Shown here in pieces: positions 47,303 through 57,701 of a stretch of DNA of 64,000 bases. How positions within the stretch are numbered: position 1 is the stretch's first letter; every line of letters begins with the position of its first letter. The position numbers were made by a program, and so were the translations under genes. Origin of the DNA: Heliocidaris erythrogramma (lineage: Eukaryota; Echinodermata; Echinoidea; Camarodonta; Echinometridae); NCBI GenBank assembly GCA_025617745.1, contig CM046861.1, forward strand, positions 18,945,563 to 19,009,562, read 5' to 3'. The notes under the pieces are model-generated. The model was not told the DNA's origin, searched no databases, and saw only the letters and a program-made list of their open reading frames with translations.

Positions 47303-47474
47303 ATAAATCTATATACCTACCTATTATGCTATATGCGCCAGTAGTCTTGACTACGGGACCCCTTTGAGAATTTAACACAAATGAGTCACAATATTGTGCG
47401 CACCCCCCGTAATCCTATTGTCCCCTTCGCCACTCATGCGCGTCAACACGCCACGGCCATCTTCCTCTTTTGCG
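47303..47474. repeat. DIRS inverted terminal repeat, left (3' end of element)
   Basis: CCAGTAGTCTTGACTACGGG, GAGTCACAATATTGTGCGCA and CACGCCACGGCCATCTTCCT occur here and, reversed, at 52823-52980. Outer 25 bases (to 47278) are unique to this end. Confidence 0.88.
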
Positions 47475-47533
47475 AGCAACCCCAAGTAGAAACATGTTGC
47501 TTGCAAGGTGAGGGGAAGGAGGGAGGGTCATAG

Positions 47534-47618
47534 GTAGGTATATAGATTTATATAGTAAATAAGAAAATCAGTGCTGATTTTACAAATTTACTGCAATAAA
47601 TCATATATACCTACCTGT
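47534..47618. repeat. DIRS internal complementary region
   Basis: The first half (GTAGGTATATAGATTTATAT .. AAAATCAGTGCTG, 47534-47576) is the reverse complement of the left outer end (47278-47321). The second half (AATTTACTGCAATAAATCAT .. CCTACC) is the reverse complement of the right outer end (about 52968-53000). It thus reads like the junction of a circle, the role proposed for this region in DIRS1 replication. Confidence 0.85.
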
Positions 47619-47690
47619 TATGCCAGACCAGCGCCAACTCAAGACCGGGAGGCATGTTTCAAGCAGAAGGGAATAGGATTACACCGAAGA

Positions 47691-48740
47691 TTACAAAGAA
47701 GACACAGCGGCCTCCAAGGTGGCTGACGCAAACATAGCCTCACGTGCGGGAACATCCCTAAGGTAGCAAGAAATGAAGGAATTGGGCGAACGCCAATAAG
47801 CAGCCTTCAAAATATCATCAAGCGCCACACCTTGAAATAGAGCCCAAGAAGTGCTGACACTACAAGTGTCATGAGCACGAGGCTTACTGTCGGATAAAAG
47901 AGCCTCTGTGCCAGCAGCCCTAATAGCCTTGACGATCCATCTAGAAATGGAATCAAGAGAAGCAGGAGAAAAAGGCTCTCTAGTGATCAGGAACAACTGA
48001 TCATCCTTACGATAAGACTTAGTCTTATCAATATACCATTTGAGAGCCCTAACAGGACACCAAACTTTGTCCTCGCGCACTGACGAAAACCCAGAAAGCG
48101 GACAAAGAAAAATCTCAACAGGGCCTGAGGCAGCTGTCTGATTCTTGGCAATAAAAGAAGCCTTAGGAATCAATCTAACGCCTTTTCTCTCCCAGCGAAC
48201 ATGACCAGGAGTAAGGCAGAGAGCATGAAGAGTACTGCGCCTCTGCCTAGAGGCAATAGCTACCAAAAAGAGCGTCTTAACCGTAAGATGATGAAGCGAA
48301 GCTTCACATAACGGTTCGAAAGGAGGTTTCGCCAAGGCCTCCAGGACCTTAGGCAGACTCCAAGACGGCACTAACCAAGAACAAGGAGGTCATTTCAGAA
48401 AGAATGATCGAATCAAACCACTTAACAGCGGGGAATTGGAAATCCCCGAACCATCTGAGAAACCCGAATTAATTGGCCCCGATCGCCGAACGGTAGCCTC
48501 GGATAGTAGAGATAGATCTCCCTTTGTCAAATAACGAGATAAGAAATCCGCAATTGAACCAATAGGAGCCTTAGAAGGGGTTTGATTTCTCTCTTTACAC
48601 CAAAGGAAAAAGACCGAGAGACGGGAATTGTAAATTTCCCTAGTAGAAACCCTACGACTGGACATTAAAAAGTCCGCGGCTCTATCAGAGAGACCCGACT
48701 GTCTTGCAGATTCCCTGACAGGGGCCAAGCAGTCAAATGA
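47691..48740 (-). pseudogene. DIRS tyrosine recombinase, broken by one stop and an active-site change
   Basis: The N-terminal core-binding part (about 48740-48400) includes SSRRVSTREIYNSRLSVFF. One in-frame TGA (48390-48392) separates it from the catalytic part (48371-47691) in the same frame. The catalytic part keeps the first Arg (ASRQRRSTLHAL) and the C-terminal Tyr (SFISCYLRDV), but the His-x-x-Arg box reads HDTC, while the copies at 11.15 kb and 63.3 kb have HDTR. The start overlaps the end of the RNase H frame, as is usual in DIRS elements. Loss of that Arg should by itself abolish strand transfer. Confidence 0.85.
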
Positions 48741-50747
48741 AGGGACTCCGGACTGTGGTGAAGAATCCCCGAGAGGGGCTGCAACACCAGATCCGCTCCT
48801 AGCGGGAGAAGGAACGGTTGAGCCCTTAGGAGGCTCATTAGCTCCGGAAACCAATTCCTCCTGGGCCAAAAGGGAGCTATCACAATCACCCGAGCCTGAT
48901 CTTCCCTGATTTTCCGCAAGACTCGCGGAATCAGTTGGAAGGGAGGAAAGGCGAATCCTTGAAGGTTCTCCCAGCTGAGGGAGAAAGCATCGAGAGCCCA
49001 TGCTCCCTGATCGCGAACACGGGAGCAATACTTCGGCAGCTGGTGGTTTAGCACCGACGCAAATAGATCCACTTCCAGTGGACCTAGGCAACTGCGAATG
49101 CGGCAAAAGACCTCCGGATGGAGCATCCATTCTGATGGAAGACACCTGCCCCGAGACAGAAAATCCGCAATGAGGTTTTCCCGACCGGGGATGAAAGAGG
49201 CCACGGGTGTGATCGCCATGCGACGACACCACCTCCACAGCTGAGCTGCTAGGGCATTTCAGGGCAGGGCAACGAGTGCCTCCCTGCCGATTGATATATG
49301 CCGCCACAGTGACATTGTCCGTGAGGATCAGAACCGAACGACTGAGAAGTCGACTTCTGAAATGGAGCAGGGTCAACAGAACTGCCATAAACCCCAGGAC
49401 ATTGATATGGGGAAGAGTCCCAAGATGAGACCAATCCCCCGCAACCGTGCTGCCGTTGCAGTGTCCTCCCCACCCCAACCGAGAGGCGTCCGTCGAAACC
49501 GAGACCGACGGGAGAGGGGTACTGAAGGACCTGCCTCGCGCGAGAAACTCCTCGCTCGTCCAACAAGAGAGAAGAGACTTGATCCTTACTGGTACTGGAA
49601 TCCAGACCAAAAGAGAGTCTTTTCCCGGCTTGAAAAACCTGAGAAGATGTCTCTGTAAAGGTCTCATGAGGAGCCGGCAGTCCTCTAGAACATCGACTAG
49701 ACTGGCTAGATAACCTAGAAACTGAAGCCACTGTCTGGCCGAGACCCTTCTGGCCAGCAAGAGCTTGCGAGCCGCAGAGACAATGGTGAGAATCCTGTCT
49801 CGACTGGGCCGAGCCAACTGATTCCGTATGTCTAACACCGCCCCCAGAAAAACTGGGCTGCGAGTAGGAACTAACTCTGACTTTTCCCAATTTATTAGGA
49901 AACCTAAATCTTGAGTAAGAGTGACGAGCAAACGAGTCTTGTCTAGCAAACGATCGCGTGACTCCGCAAGAAGAAGCCAATCGTCCAGATAACAAAATAA
50001 CCGAAGGCCGCGTCGCCTCAGAGAGGCCGCCAGCACAGCTACAACTTGAGTAAAAACCCGAGGGGCCGGGCGCAGCCCGAAGGGAAGAGCGCGAAAACGA
50101 TAAGTCTCTGAGAGGAAGGAGAACCCCAGAAGATCGCGCGAAGCGCGATGAATGGGAATGTGAAAATACGCGTCCTTGAGATCTATCAAGACCGCGTAGT
50201 CCTTCCTCTTGATCAACGGAAGAATGGAGGCGAGAGTCTCCATCCGAAAATGTACTGGAGGAATGAATTTGTTTATTCTTTTCAGGTTCAGTATCAAACG
50301 AAGTTTTCCCGAGCGCTTGGGAATAACAAAAATTGGAGAAAGGGAAAGAGACGGCCTGTCTCTTACCCTTTCTATAGCCCTCTTTTCCAACAGAGACTCA
50401 ATCTCCTTTGAAGCATGAGATCAAGCCAGGGCAGACATGGGAGGTGACCGAATTCTTATAGCCCCCCCGGGGAGCGAAGCGGAAAGATCTATAAAGAATC
50501 CGTCTCGCACGACGGAGAGAACAAACGCGTCCCCGGAGATGGCCTCCCAAGCGGGGAGAAAGGAATGAAGTCGGCCACCTACCATGACTGGAAGAAGAAA
50601 CGCTCGGGGAAGAACATCAAAACCTAGGCTTGGCCTTATGCGAAGCCGTCGCTTTACCACGAGAACCTCTCGAATAGCCCCGGCCACGACCCCCTCTCCC
50701 GCGAGAAGGAGCTGGCTGCGGCTCAGAAGGCGGGACCCCAGACACAC
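48665..50747 (-). pseudogene. DIRS reverse transcriptase / RNase H, broken by one stop and one frameshift
   Basis: The frame starts near 50747 and shows VGGRLHSFLPAWEAISGD, a typical start of DIRS RT ORFs. A TGA (50421-50423) interrupts it. RT motifs follow: IFVIPKRSGKLRLILNLK, LIDLKDAYFHIPIH, ALPFGLRPAP and the catalytic FCYLDDWLLL. The RNase H region has STDASRLGWGG and ILTDNVTVAAYINRQGG. One extra A in CTGAAATGCC (near 49256) shifts the frame; the rest, from FIPGRENLIADFLSRGRCL to about 48665, is open in the neighbouring frame. This is the only copy in the window with the RT active site. Confidence 0.88.
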
Positions 50748-52462
50748 GACTGTGTTGACCCGAAGCGGGACCAGCAGGCCTCCGCCGGACAGGGGCCCGC
50801 GTCGACTTAGAGTGAGTGTGAAACTGCTTAGTCATATCCGAGATCTGCTTTCGCGCATCGATCTCTCTCTGAAAAACCGTCGCGAATTTACCACCGAAAA
50901 GCGAAGGACCCCGAGACGGGACATCTCAGAGAAGTTGAGCAATGCCCGACTCTCTAACACCCAGTGTCCTGCGACGGAACGTAACCGAAGCAGCTGCAGT
51001 GGAAAGCTGCGACCACTGCAAACAAAAAAGAGTATGCAGTAAGTCATCAATAACCAGCTTGTCACCATCAGTAACATTCAACTCCTCCGCCCTGGACCTA
51101 AAGTCGGAGAGAAACCCTTGAAAAGCCGCCAAACGCATACCTGCCCTAACCTGGTTTTCAACATTAAACCAAAGCTTATCCTCCGTCTTATAAGCAACGG
51201 AAGTTAGCGGATTAGTCGCCTGCAAGCGACGACCAACTTCTAAAATCTCTGGAGAAAGAGTCTTAGCTTTGAAAAAGCTGTCTTGATCCTGAGAACCGAA
51301 GGCAAAGGCCTTACCCTTAACCGAAACAGGGCGCTTAACCAACAGCGCAGCCTCAATGCTCCAGCGAAGTCGAACCCTGAATAGGGACAGAAGCAAGGGT
51401 TGAAGTACCCGGTACAAAGGACCAACCCTGATTCTGAGCAAAAGCCCGCATCATGCTGAACATATCAGCTTGAGAGGAGCTAGCCGGGTTAGCCAGGCCA
51501 GACGGGCAAGAGGCCGGCAAAGCCTTGCCCCTTTTTGCCTTTTTCCTGGCCTTCTTCTTGGCTGGCTCGACAAGAGTCGTAGCCGAAACCCTTTTCTTAG
51601 AGCGCTTAGTCGGATTCGTTCGGATCCCCGAAGCCGCTTCGGAAACACGAACCGAACCCTCCGCGGAGGGACGCTCACCTCCCTCAAAGGGAGTAGTGCG
51701 CTGAGGGTATGAACCCAAAGTCTCGCACAAATTACCCATACTGGCTGAGCAAGAAGATGCGATAGCCATGGGTTGGGAGCTAAAAGCACCCAGTGCGGGG
51801 CCAGACCGAGATGACTCGGTATGTGCCCGTTGACTACTAAAGGCGTGTGAACCCGCTATTGAACCGCTAGGGAGCGGCAATAGGAGAGAACTAGTAGTCA
51901 CGCACTCAGGTGAAAACACCTGTTGCTCCGAAGAGCGTCCATAATTGTTAGCTCGACCATTCCCATCAGCTGGCAATGTAGACAGCCCGGGAAGTACTCG
52001 TTCCTCCATATGGCATCGGCCGGGGGCTAGGGTTTGTGAACCCAGACCAACATGGACTAAGCCCGTGGGCTGCCCTGCAGTAGTGGGGCGCGTCTCCCCT
52101 AACGGATTTAAGCGAGTGAACGCTACCGTGCGGGAAACTACCGCCCCCCCTTCTGGTCTTGACGACCGGGGGATTGGATTCGAGATATCCAAACCACTAG
52201 AATCTGACGCCACCCACCCCGAAGCCACGGGCCTCGGAGTTGACAATCCAGAATCAGTTAACGCCACCCACCCCGAAGCCGCAAGCTCCGAGACTGGCAA
52301 ACTCTGCAAGGAAACACCACTAGGCAACTTACCCGTAGCCCTCCTCCCTCCCCCATGTACCGAAGTACTCGGGAGAGTTCTGGAAGACCGAGTCGTCTTG
52401 CTAGACGACTCTTCGGAAGAAGCAGGTCTCCGTGACCTAACTGCTTCTTCTTCTGAATTCAT
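50617..52462 (-). pseudogene. DIRS gag-like ORF, broken by one frameshift and one stop
   Basis: Reading starts at the Met of MNSEEEAVRSRRPASSEESS (52462). The Ser-rich N-terminal part is open to 51353. It then continues in another frame from about 51430 (KRPVSVKGKAFAFGSQDQDS, DKLVIDDLLHTLFCLQWSQL) to a TGA at 50926-50928, and beyond it in the same frame to a basic Gly/Arg tail (SRGRGGRGRGYSRGSRGK) ending at 50617. The tail suggests nucleic-acid binding. No CCHC knuckle is visible, as in DIRS gag proteins generally. Confidence 0.75.
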
Positions 52463-52822
52463 AACACTGCAATAAAACAGACAATAAAGTATACTTTTCA
52501 AAATAAGAAATACTGAATGCAGTAAATAAAACTAAAATTTATTTGGGAGATACGCACAAAAAATTTCCACAGCCATAAACCGTAAGAACAAACACCGAAC
52601 CCAAAGGCTCGGTGACAAACGGAAACACCCGCAAACACACAGAAATATCTACGTGGGGCTGACCGTGAAAGCGAAAAATAAATGCCAAGAAAAGGAATCA
52701 AAAATCCCTTGCAATCGGCAAGAGTGACTACTAAAACACAAAGTACTATAATCTAAGAGAATATACTAAAAAGACCTGATTTCAGGAGCGCTGTGACTAG
52801 ACATCCTAACTCGTCGGGGGCG

Positions 52823-52980
52823 AGCAAGAAAGAGGAAGATGGCCGTGGCGTGTTGACACGCGTGAGTGGCGAAGGGGACAATAGGATTACGGGGGGTGCG
52901 CACAATATTGTGACTCATTTGTGTTAAATTCTCGAAGGGGTCCCGTAGTCAAGACTACTGGCATAATAGGTAGGTATATA
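52823..52980. repeat. DIRS inverted terminal repeat, right (5' end of element)
   Basis: Reverse-complement partner of 47303-47474, with few differences (for example CACGCGTGAGTGG against CCACTCATGCGCG). The unique outer end runs to about 53001. Confidence 0.88.
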
Positions 52981-53385
52981 TGATTTATTGCAGTAAATCT
53001 GTTTGACGGATCAGCTTCTAACTTGGCCCATGTATGCATATGTGAGGGACGATGAACCAATTAGATTTTAGGGTCTCAAGGTCAAAGTTCAAAGGTCATA
53101 GAGGTCATTATATACATAAAAATGGTTTGTGATGCATGGAGTCTAGGCCTACCTATTTTAGAAATTTCAAGGGGACAGTGGTCTATTTGCTATAAAATAT
53201 CTATTTCCTTGGTGTATTTGATGATTGTAAGTCATCAATGGTAAGTACGGGATGAAAATGTAATGAAATAAATTTTCTGTCTCCTATGCTTTTTAAGTGA
53301 AAAGATTTGTAATTTTGTTGGACCAATCCTTTTTAGAGTGTACATGCATGCCATACATTTCCAATTTGGTGATGGCGGAGGCATA

Positions 53386-55435
53386 AATTCTGAACGCGTG
53401 CGGTCGAAAATTCATCTAGTTCCTTATATATTTTGGTAAAATAACTGCTAGCCAATCGCATCCATTCATTACGCTCTGGAGAGCCTAGGGCAGTTGACGT
53501 AGGGCGTTGCAGCAATGAAGCTTATTACTGGGGTGCGCCAACTGGTGACATTACGGTACATCAACTATTAAGCAAAGAACAAAATGAATCTGCATGCGTT
53601 TCATGAGATGAATAATTATGTGACCCAAACTTCCATACAACAAACAGAGCCCAAGTTACATGTACATGCTCCTTCATGCTGTATTCAGATGGTGTTGTGA
53701 GTTAGTTTGCAGGCAGATACTCTTGTCAGTCAGTCGCAATACACAAAACATAGGGTCTGATGGAGGACTACAGACTGCATTCCATAGGCCCTGTACTATA
53801 GCTGCTCAAAGCCACAAACTGACAAAGCTAGGGTAATCTAAAGGCTTTATGAAATTTTGTTTAGTGTCAACTAAAGTCTGTGCCTGCAGACTAGTTGCAA
53901 GTTGTGAGATGGTCCAGTAGTTGCACAAAAGATGCATGCAGAACATTTAGAATACCATTTAGAAGCAGAAGGAAGCACACACTATTTGGACACTGATACT
54001 CAATGAGAAATGTAGCAAAGCATGAAATTCTGAGCCAATGAGGGGGGGGGGGGGGGAAGCTTCATGCATATGAACATGCACACAAACATGCACACAAACA
54101 TGCAAATGAACTTTTGTATAAACATGCAACATTAGAAAATATCTATTACTCTTGATTCGTGAGAAATAGTGCATGAAAACAAAATGCAACTAAGTATACA
54201 ATGTTATAAAGTCAAAGAGTACAGTCAGAGCACTATCAAAAGCTTTAATATCATTACACAATAGGGGATGGTGCAAAGCACTTACATGTTGAAAATAAGT
54301 AACATCCTCTACAAAAAAAAATATATAGTACATCATCCAACATGTCAATGAAGTCAGCTAATTTTTTTAGCATTTACTCAGACATTTTCCACTTGTAAGA
54401 ATTTTGATCAAATATTCTGTTATATTCTAGACATTGTAGACTTTCTTCTTGGCAAATAACAGATTTATCCTTTCCAAAATTTTACTAATGGGAAACATGA
54501 CAATTAAAGGAACTTTGTTGCATAATGTTTACATATACTTTTGAAATTTTTTTTCTAAAGCAGACATGCAAATTAACTTCACAAAGTCATCACAAGCAAA
54601 ATAGTTTTGGACCACCACCAATAAAGATTTGAAATATTGACACAAATAACGATGACAAAACACTCTTAATGAAAGCATGCATGAGATAGATAGAACCCTA
54701 TTCTTAAATTTTTCTGAATCAATGCAATTATAAAGCCTTGTATATGTCCAGACCAGGGACTATTTTTATTTTGCTTAATTACAATTTAACGATAAGGAGT
54801 ACAAGTTGTATCTAATCTGCATGATAAGTGTCATCCGCATTATTTTTTTTTTTTAATGTCCTGAAATATGTATTTTGACCCCTCTCTGATCCTGTTGTTT
54901 CCGCTTGTGAACACTTCAAAGCAACTACAACAATTAAATATTTTGGTAAATGTAATGGTGCATTTCCCTATGTATTTAACAGACTTTCATAGGTACATGT
55001 AAAGATGCATTTAGGAAAGATTTCACCAGTGAATGAGGAGATGGCATCACCAATGCACTTTAATTTCCTTGAAAGACAACTGCAAATTTGCAATTATTGC
55101 CCATTTAAAAACAGTTTTAGCACAAAATTGGAGGACGAATAAAAACATTAAATGCTTGATAATCAACAGGAGTATTATTCTGTACCATAACAAGGCTCAA
55201 ATATCAATTGATTACATCTGAAATTTGCCGTCACTCTTTCATAAATGCACCTTGACCTAATCATGAATGCTGTTAGTTGATGAATGTCAGTGTATGTACA
55301 GCAGAGCTTCTAAGTATCTCTGCAAAACAGGTTATTGTTGCCATCAGGGTTGTAAATCAGAGAAAATTTCTCCTTAATGTCTCTAGTCTAAATTCATACA
55401 ATATGCATGTTCTCTTTCAATCTCTAAGACACATA
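53386..55435. other. Intronic stretch, no genes recognised
   Basis: AT-rich, with a G run (about 54043-54056) and an ACATGCACACAA tandem (54073-54110). No SR-coding block or exon with splice sites was found here. Confidence 0.45.
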
Positions 55436-57116
55436 CAGTTGTCCTCAAAATTATTCATACCCCTTGGAAAATTGGAAAATTGGAGATTTTTGCATTTTTC
55501 GCAAAAATGAAAAGGGAACTGGATTTACTTGCACATCGCTTGACTACATTTAGTTATCATCTAGAAATGAATGCCGTTTCTGGTTTCAACCAACAATAGA
55601 AAAAGTGAGTTATCCAAATTTGGTGATGTTCAAAATTATTCATACCCTTGGTGATTTATTGCCTTTGTCAATCACCGTGAATCAAATCCTATGTGATTAA
55701 CCCTTGTAACCATTCAGTACACTGTTACAATGCTTCTGGAGGTCTCTACTGAGATTGCAGGCCAATACCTGGTATCCAATGGCTTAATTTCCTTGAGGAT
55801 GTTGTCCAGAGATGCATTCACCTGGTCTTCAAGGCATTCCTTGGATTTAAAGGACATTTACGGTAATGTATACAAGGGGTGTAGTTATTGATTTTGTGGT
55901 TACGGGACTATGATATTAATATTTTCATTCAGATTTTCATTTACGTTAATGAAATTTTGCGCTTACGAGGAAGTAAAACACTCTTCCTGGAGAGACCTTC
56001 CATAGAGCCCTTCCCTGTTGGACTGTCTTAGATGGGGTTCACTCTCATTATTTGGTTCCATTCTCAATTAGAGTGCTCAGGAAGGCCATGTTTAAGTCAC
56101 TTCATGACCCTGATGCCAGGTCACCATTGATGACAGTATGTATCCTGTTAGCACCTTACACATCCAAAATTGACTTTTTATTGTGCCAATTTTCATATTT
56201 TTGATACTATCCTTGGTATGGTGGGTACAAGCCTTGATATCACTGGGCACTCAATTCATACCATATTCCCTCAATGGTACCAGCTGCAGAGCAAAAAATG
56301 CTACCACTTTAGACGGAACACAGGAAAATAAAGACAGTATTTAAACTTCACCAGAGTACCCACTTGTGAAGGACCTTATAGCAGGTGTCCATATCCAAGT
56401 GTGTCAGTTTGTGTAACTGAACAAACTGCTTAAAATGGCACCAACTAACATTTAGACCTCTACCATAGCCTTCCTAAACATTCTTAATGAGAATGGAGCA
56501 AAAGTATGATGGAAAACTCACTCTCAGACAGTGCAACAGAGAAGGGGCTCCAGGGAAGGTCTCTCCAGGAAGAGTGTTTTACTTCGTCTTCAGAGTAAAG
56601 TTTTCATCAAATTAGCAGAATACTGAATGAAAATAGCAGTATCGTGGTCTCGTAACCACTAAGTCAATAACTACACCCCTTGTATACATTAAATCTCCTT
56701 CTAGTCCAAGGAATGCTTTGAAGACCAGGTGAAGGCATCTCTGGACAACATCCTCAAGGAAATTAAGGGATTGGGTACCAGGTATTGGCCTGCAATCTCA
56801 GTAGACACCTCCAGAAGCATTGGGACAGTGTAATGAAGTGTAATACAAGCTTTAATCACATAGCATTTGATTCATAATGATCAGCAAATTAATAAAATCA
56901 CCAAGGGTATGAATAATTTTGAACATCACCAAATTTGGATAACTCACTTTTTCTGTTGTTATGCAAATGAGTTGAAACCAGAAACGGCATTCATTTCTAG
57001 ATGATAACTAAATGTAGTCAAGTGATGTGCAAGTAAATCCAGTTCCCCTTTCATTTTTGCGAAAAATGCAAAATCTACAATTTTCCAAGGGGTATGAATA
57101 ATTATGATGACAACTG
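55436..57116. mobile_element. Tc1/mariner-like element, almost entirely palindromic
   Basis: The ends CAGTTGTCCTCAAAATTATT and AATAATTATGATGACAACTG are flanked by TA (55434-55435 and 57117-57118), the Tc1/mariner target duplication. The inverted arms run inward for about 600 bases each (55436-56035 and 56520-57116), far beyond normal terminal repeats, and include the nested CCAAGGGTATGAATAATTTT block typical of Tc1 repeats. The central ~480 bases also partly mirror. Transposase is not intact. Arm sequence ECLEDQV..ASLDNILKEIK may be a coding remnant. Confidence 0.8.
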
Positions 57117-57159
57117 TAGGATCCATTGTTGAGTTTCTTTTCTTTTAAAGAAATTACTC

Positions 57160-57165
57160 TTTATT
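57160..57165 (-). terminator. Candidate poly(A) signal AATAAA for the proximal Srrm isoform
   Basis: AATAAA on the - strand about 410 bases after the stop at 57575-57577. Confidence 0.35.
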
Positions 57166-57574
57166 TTTACAATAAAAATGCACTTGTGCAGCACATTATA
57201 AGCTCACTGCCCAACTCAAGACATATCCATTTCACCTTGACATTTAAACTTTTTCCCATTACCGTGTGGTCAAAAGTATTTTTTTTCTTTTGCACAGTAA
57301 TCTTTTTATGCATGCAGTTTCTGCTCTTGATTACAACAGGGTTCACAACATACGGAGATTTTCTTATTTTGAAACAACCTGGATGGCAACAATATCACTA
57401 GATGTTAGCATCTTGAATTCATGAGGCATTGTTATTTTATGCAGCATTCTCTTTGCATTCCTGTGAGACAAAGTAAAAAATATGAACTACAGTTAGTAAG
57501 ATGAATACGGCTAGAACACAAAACTTAATATTTCCCCTACATTCTCTGAAGTCCGAGCGAAGTGAGCGAAGGGC

Positions 57575-57701
57575 TCAACGTCTGTAGTAGCGATCTCGGT
57601 CTCGAGATCGTGACCGTGATCGGCTGCGATCCCTGCTGCTGCGTCGATGTCTGCTGCGATCATTGTAGTAGCTGCGATCTCGACTGGAAGATCTCCTGCT
57701 G
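57575..57701 (-). CDS. Srrm234: Srrm2/3/4-like, proximal alternative terminal exon with Arg/Ser tail
   Basis: It follows the acceptor TTCAAAACTTGTAG and starts with C, completing the split codon (AG+C = Ser) left by exon 59229-59408. It encodes SRRSSSRDRSYYNDRSRHRR, then RSRSRSRSRDRDRYYRR and TGA at 57575-57577. The Arg/Ser and Arg/Asp dipeptides are typical of SR-protein tails that are phosphorylated and drive nuclear speckle localisation. It lacks any eMIC residue after RRRIT-Ser, so this isoform would have only the first half of that domain. It is mutually exclusive with 37344-37506 because each ends in a stop. Confidence 0.88.

Larger units (their letters stand above)
47278..53001 (-). 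mobile_element. Nearly full-length DIRS-type YR retrotransposon
   Basis: The 5.7-kb element has gag, RT/RNase H and tyrosine recombinase regions in that order on the - strand. It has inverted terminal repeats (about 47303-47474 and 52823-52980) and an internal complementary region (47534-47618) matching both outer ends. That combination defines DIRS1-type elements, which integrate through a circular intermediate with their own recombinase rather than a DDE integrase. It lacks direct LTRs and shows no target duplication. All three reading frames are broken, each by one or two small lesions, so the copy is dead but young. Confidence 0.9.
47029..53385. mobile_element. Foldback element (GCCTCCGCC ends) split by a DIRS insertion
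   Basis: The left end TATGCCTCCGCC (47029-47040) mirrors the right end GGCGGAGGCATA (53374-53385). Without the DIRS insert the element would be about 630 bp. It has a GTCCGTCCGTCC patch and two related ~125-bp units (about 47137-47262 and 53005-53130) sharing AACTTGGCCCATGTATGCAT and ACATAAAAATGGTT, one on each side of the insert. Confidence 0.7.
37507..57700 (-). other. 20.2-kb intron between the two alternative Srrm terminal exons
   Basis: To express the distal exon, the cell must skip the proximal terminal exon and its poly(A) site and transcribe through this region. It contains two TTAA MITEs, the minisatellite hairpin, a DIRS element in the same orientation as the gene, and the palindromic Tc1-like element. 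No additional SR-coding exon was recognised. Confidence 0.7.

Noticed and set aside
49249-49995. 248-residue frame overlapping the DIRS RT
   Set aside because: It is a shadow in another frame; the RT and RNase H motifs are in the frames described.
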